A stretch of DNA of 7,467 nucleotides from CANHEE01 sp043777755 (GTDB lineage: Bacteria; Bacteroidota; Bacteroidia; Chitinophagales; Saprospiraceae). Positions 6,017-7,467 of this stretch are shown here, in pieces. Positions within the stretch are counted from its first letter, which is position 1; every line of letters begins with the position of its first letter. The DNA lies in the NCBI GenBank assembly GCA_043777755.1, contig JAYWHK010000254.1, forward strand, positions 1 through 7,467, read 5' to 3'. The position numbers and the translations under genes are program-made. The notes below the pieces were generated by a model. It ran no database searches. It was not told the origin of the DNA and was given only the letters and a program-made list of their open reading frames with translations.

Positions 6017-6073
6017 ATTTTAGGACGATACCTAAATCATTTTTCACAATACGCTGATTATCAATATTTTAAA

Positions 6074-6622
6074 ATGAAAAAAAAATTAACTTTACTCCTT
6101 ATTTTCATTTCTACACTTGTTTTTGCACAAGGCACAACTGAATATTACACTTCAACTGCTCGTCATCCTGACGAAATCGAAAAAAAATTTCCATTCAATA
6201 TAGACTTAAAAGATGTAACTGGCAAAATTGTCAATTCTAAAGACCTTTTAAAGAAACACAAAGTACCAACAATCCTTGTTTTTTGGCTAACTACTTGCTA
6301 TCCGTGCCGAATGGAAATTCAAGCCTATCAGCAAAAATATGCGCAATGGAAAAAAGATGCTAAATTTCGTATGATTGTCATTTCTTATGATTTTCCTAAA
6401 AATTATGACAATTATGTTAAGCGTGTCGCAGAAGAAAAATGGGAATGGGAAACGTTCTATGACGTAAGGAGAGAATTTGGCTCAGTACTTCCTGGAGAGC
6501 TGAATGGCTTGCCACAAGTTTTTGTTTTTGATAAAAATGGAGAGTTGTCTTATCAAAAACGCAAATACTATCCTGGTGATGAAGATGCTCTTTTCCAAAA
6601 AGTAGTAGAATTGAACAAATAA
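6074..6622 (+). CDS. periplasmic TlpA/ResA-like thiol-disulfide oxidoreductase
   Basis: A 182-residue exported thioredoxin-fold protein. Residues 1-18 (MKKKLTLLLIFISTLVFA) are a Sec signal peptide, probably cut before Gln19. The mature part shows a redoxin layout: FNIDLKDVTGK (41-51) like the strand and turn before the ResA core, PTILVFWLTTCYPC (65-78) with active-site Cys75 and Cys78 (CYPC), and GLPQVFVFDKNGE (145-157) with the cis-Pro147 and the usual strand after it. Such proteins reduce or isomerise disulfides in the periplasm, for example during cytochrome c maturation. The actual substrate is not shown here. The frame is open from an ATG at 5981, but that lies in the terminator hairpin. 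The signal peptide fixes the start at 6074. The gene leads a two-gene operon with lptC, 8 bases apart. A housekeeping promoter and an attenuator-like hairpin precede it. Confidence 0.9.
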   Translation: MKKKLTLLLIFISTLVFAQGTTEYYTSTARHPDEIEKKFPFNIDLKDVTGKIVNSKDLLKKHKVPTILVFWLTTCYPCRMEIQAYQQKYAQWKKDAKFRMIVISYDFPKNYDNYVKRVAEEKWEWETFYDVRREFGSVLPGELNGLPQVFVFDKNGELSYQKRKYYPGDEDALFQKVVELNK

Positions 6623-6630
6623 ATGCCTTT

Positions 6631-7182
6631 ATGAAAAATCCTTCTGTTTCGTTTTTAATTTTTTCTTTTTTTCTTTTGCTTGCTTGTAACGATGACGTTA
6701 AAACGGGCAAAGATAGTGTTTCAAAAAAAGACGCTTTGATTGAAACCGCCAAAAATGTGGAATTACTGTACAGCGATTCTGCAATAGTACGCATCAGAGT
6801 TCAGGGCGCACGTTTGCTGAACCATATTTCTCGGGAGAATCCGCATGAAGAATTTCCTGACGGTGTAAAAATAGATTTTTTTGATGGACAACAAAAACAA
6901 ACAAGTGTCCTGACAGGCAAGTACGCAATTCGCTACCCTTCTAAAAATCAAGTCATTATACGGGACAGTTGCGTTTGGAAAAGCATTTCAAGCCAAGAAA
7001 AGTTAGAATCTTTTGAATTGATTTGGGACGAGAACCTACAAAAAGTATATTCCAATAAATTAGTCGTCATCACAACACCTACTGAAAAAATCTGGGGCTA
7101 TGGTTTTGAAACCAACCAAGATTTTACCCGATGGAAAATAAACAAACCACAGGGAAGATTGGCAGTAGATAAAATAAATTAA
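6631..7182 (+). CDS. lptC: LPS export ABC transporter periplasmic protein LptC (lipoprotein form)
   Basis: LptC anchors the periplasmic LPS bridge to the inner-membrane LptBFG transporter and hands LPS to LptA. This 183-residue protein starts with a lipoprotein signal ending LLLAC, with lipid-bearing Cys19. That is common for Bacteroidota LptC, whereas the E. coli protein has a transmembrane anchor. The mature part shows the family's jellyroll landmarks: YSDSAIVRIRVQGARLL (47-63), EEFPDGVKIDFFD (73-85), TGKYAIRY (95-102), LESFELIWDENLQKVYSNKL (125-144) and ITTPTEKIWGYGFETNQDFT (147-166), ending in the typical NKPQGRL. It begins 8 bases after the tlpA-like stop and must be cotranscribed with it. 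No clear terminator follows. No other lpt gene lies in the window. The lipobox Leu at -2 is less usual but acceptable. Confidence 0.9.
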   Translation: MKNPSVSFLIFSFFLLLACNDDVKTGKDSVSKKDALIETAKNVELLYSDSAIVRIRVQGARLLNHISRENPHEEFPDGVKIDFFDGQQKQTSVLTGKYAIRYPSKNQVIIRDSCVWKSISSQEKLESFELIWDENLQKVYSNKLVVITTPTEKIWGYGFETNQDFTRWKINKPQGRLAVDKIN

Positions 7183-7261
7183 TAGTTACTACTCAGAGGT
7201 CAAAAAAATGAAAAATATTTATAATGAAAGCTAACTTTGCGTTGTGTATAGCTTACATTTC

Positions 7262-7302
7262 GCTCATATTTTTTTGGAAAAAAACATTTGGCATTTATGA
7301 GC
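7262..7302. repeat. inverted repeat with nested T7-GG-A7 palindrome
   Basis: GCTCATA (7262-7268) and TATGAGC (7296-7302) are perfect inverted arms. Inside lies TTTTTTT-GG-AAAAAAA (7269-7284). As RNA it could fold in more than one way. It is not a standard terminator, because no T-run follows the outer stem in either direction. It lies 80 bases after lptC and covers the stop codon of the small leftward frame. Confidence 0.5.
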
Positions 7303-7467
7303 TAAATTAGTATAAATCTCCTTTTCGATGTTTAATAATTGCAATATTTTGAGTTGATGCTGTTCCAAATTCAGGTTAAACGCATAAAAACAGACAAAAT
7401 GATGACAAATTAAAATTTGTAAAAAACGACTATCTTTGTCGATGAAAATACCCGAATTATTTATCAA
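7264..7467 (-). CDS. small leftward reading frame, partial or remnant, function unknown
   Basis: This frame enters from the right edge and ends in TGA at 7264-7266, giving 67 visible codons. The stretch LEQHQLKILQLLNIEKEIYT looks like an amphipathic helix of a real protein and codon use seems natural. I do not recognise a family. A faint resemblance to the linker region of AraC-type regulators is not enough to name it, and no helix-turn-helix follows. It could be the 3' end of a gene outside the window, a broken gene, or a chance frame. The plus-strand promoter box at 7431 lies inside it, which argues against an intact gene here. Confidence 0.3.
   Translation of the reverse strand: MINNSGIFIDKDSRFLQILICHHFVCFYAFNLNLEQHQLKILQLLNIEKEIYTNLAHKCQMFFSKKI
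7405..7420. promoter_or_regulatory. short dyad upstream of the third TATCTTTG box
   Basis: ACAAATT (7405-7411) and AATTTGT (7414-7420) are perfect 7-bp inverted arms separated by AA. They lie 11-26 bases upstream of the box, where a -33 element would be, so they could be an operator. The A/T-rich content makes chance likely. Confidence 0.3.
7431..7438 (+). promoter_or_regulatory. third TATCTTTG -7 box near the right edge
   Basis: This is an exact copy of the box used at 5946-5953. A TTTG at 7416-7419 is too close (11 bases) to be its -33 element. Transcription would start around 7443-7445, practically at the ATG at 7442. Confidence 0.5.
7442..7467 (+). CDS. possible start of a rightward gene (partial)
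   Basis: ATG at 7442 opens MKIPELFI and runs off the window. It begins 3 bases after a perfect -7 box. The transcript would therefore be nearly leaderless, or the true start lies further downstream. Only eight complete codons are visible and no family can be named. Confidence 0.25.

Larger units (their letters stand above)
5548..6073. other. divergent intergenic region between the adhesin and tlpA genes
   Basis: The region is very AT-rich and has no credible coding frame. It carries the adhesin -7 box (5647-5654, leftward), a small dyad AATGTT/AACATT (5884-5889 and 5893-5898), the rightward promoter (5923-5953) and the leader hairpin with U-run (5977-6016). The stretch from about 5700 to 5880 shows nothing I can name. 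Confidence 0.6.

Noticed and set aside
5981..6073. 31-residue N-terminal extension of the TlpA-like protein
   Set aside because: Its ATG lies in the leader hairpin, and the signal peptide starts at 6074.
6417..6951. Leftward reading frames opposite the tlpA-lptC genes (6417-6794 and 6763-6951)
   Set aside because: They are antisense to two genes with clear domains and have no supporting features.
1..7467. Insertion sequence, prophage or defence system
   Set aside because: No transposase, integrase, nuclease or toxin-antitoxin motif is present in any frame, and no paired terminal repeats with target duplications are seen.

Overview
The window comes from an AT-rich member of the Bacteroidota. 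Three independent signals say so. One gene carries a C-terminal type IX secretion (T9SS) sorting domain. The box TATCTTTG, a perfect match to the Bacteroidota -7 promoter consensus TAnnTTTG, occurs three times next to gene starts. Start codons sit in A-rich leaders without recognisable Shine-Dalgarno sequences. The mix of T9SS, a lipoprotein LptC and an HYR-like adhesin would fit a Cytophagales or related lineage, but the order cannot be fixed from this sequence.

Layout. Bases 2-70 may be the 3' end of an upstream gene. A compact pair of hairpins (102-172) follows. tsaB (192-878, TTG start), a tRNA t6A-modification gene, comes next. arsR-like gene 1 (1038-1373) is followed by about 640 bases without a gene. 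That gap holds an AT-rich hairpin, a strong rho-independent terminator (1777-1813) and direct repeats leading into arsR-like gene 2 (2018-2359). The two regulators share nearly the same DNA-reading helix and neither has a metal-binding cysteine. A 24-bp perfect hairpin (2397-2448) separates arsR2 from a convergent 1031-residue gene (complement 2452-5547). That gene encodes a secreted surface protein: signal peptide, eleven four-cysteine HYR-like repeats and a T9SS type A tail. A divergent 526-base region carries a -7 box for the adhesin (5647-5654) and a strong promoter for the rightward operon (5923-5953). Between that promoter and its first gene lies a hairpin plus U8 that looks like an attenuator or the end of a short RNA. 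The operon holds a TlpA/ResA-type thiol-disulfide protein (6074-6622) and an LptC lipoprotein (6631-7182). The last 285 bases hold a large inverted repeat, a small leftward reading frame of unknown origin, and a third TATCTTTG box that may start another gene leaving the window.

How it works together. Most of this is ordinary housekeeping and envelope biology: tRNA modification, LPS export, periplasmic thiol chemistry and an adhesin. I do not see an undescribed defence or mobile system. The most interesting points are regulatory and structural: the terminator-like hairpin in the tlpA-lptC leader, the phased direct repeats before arsR2, the possible short RNA between the two arsR genes, and the complementary loss of one cysteine in each of two adjacent adhesin repeats.
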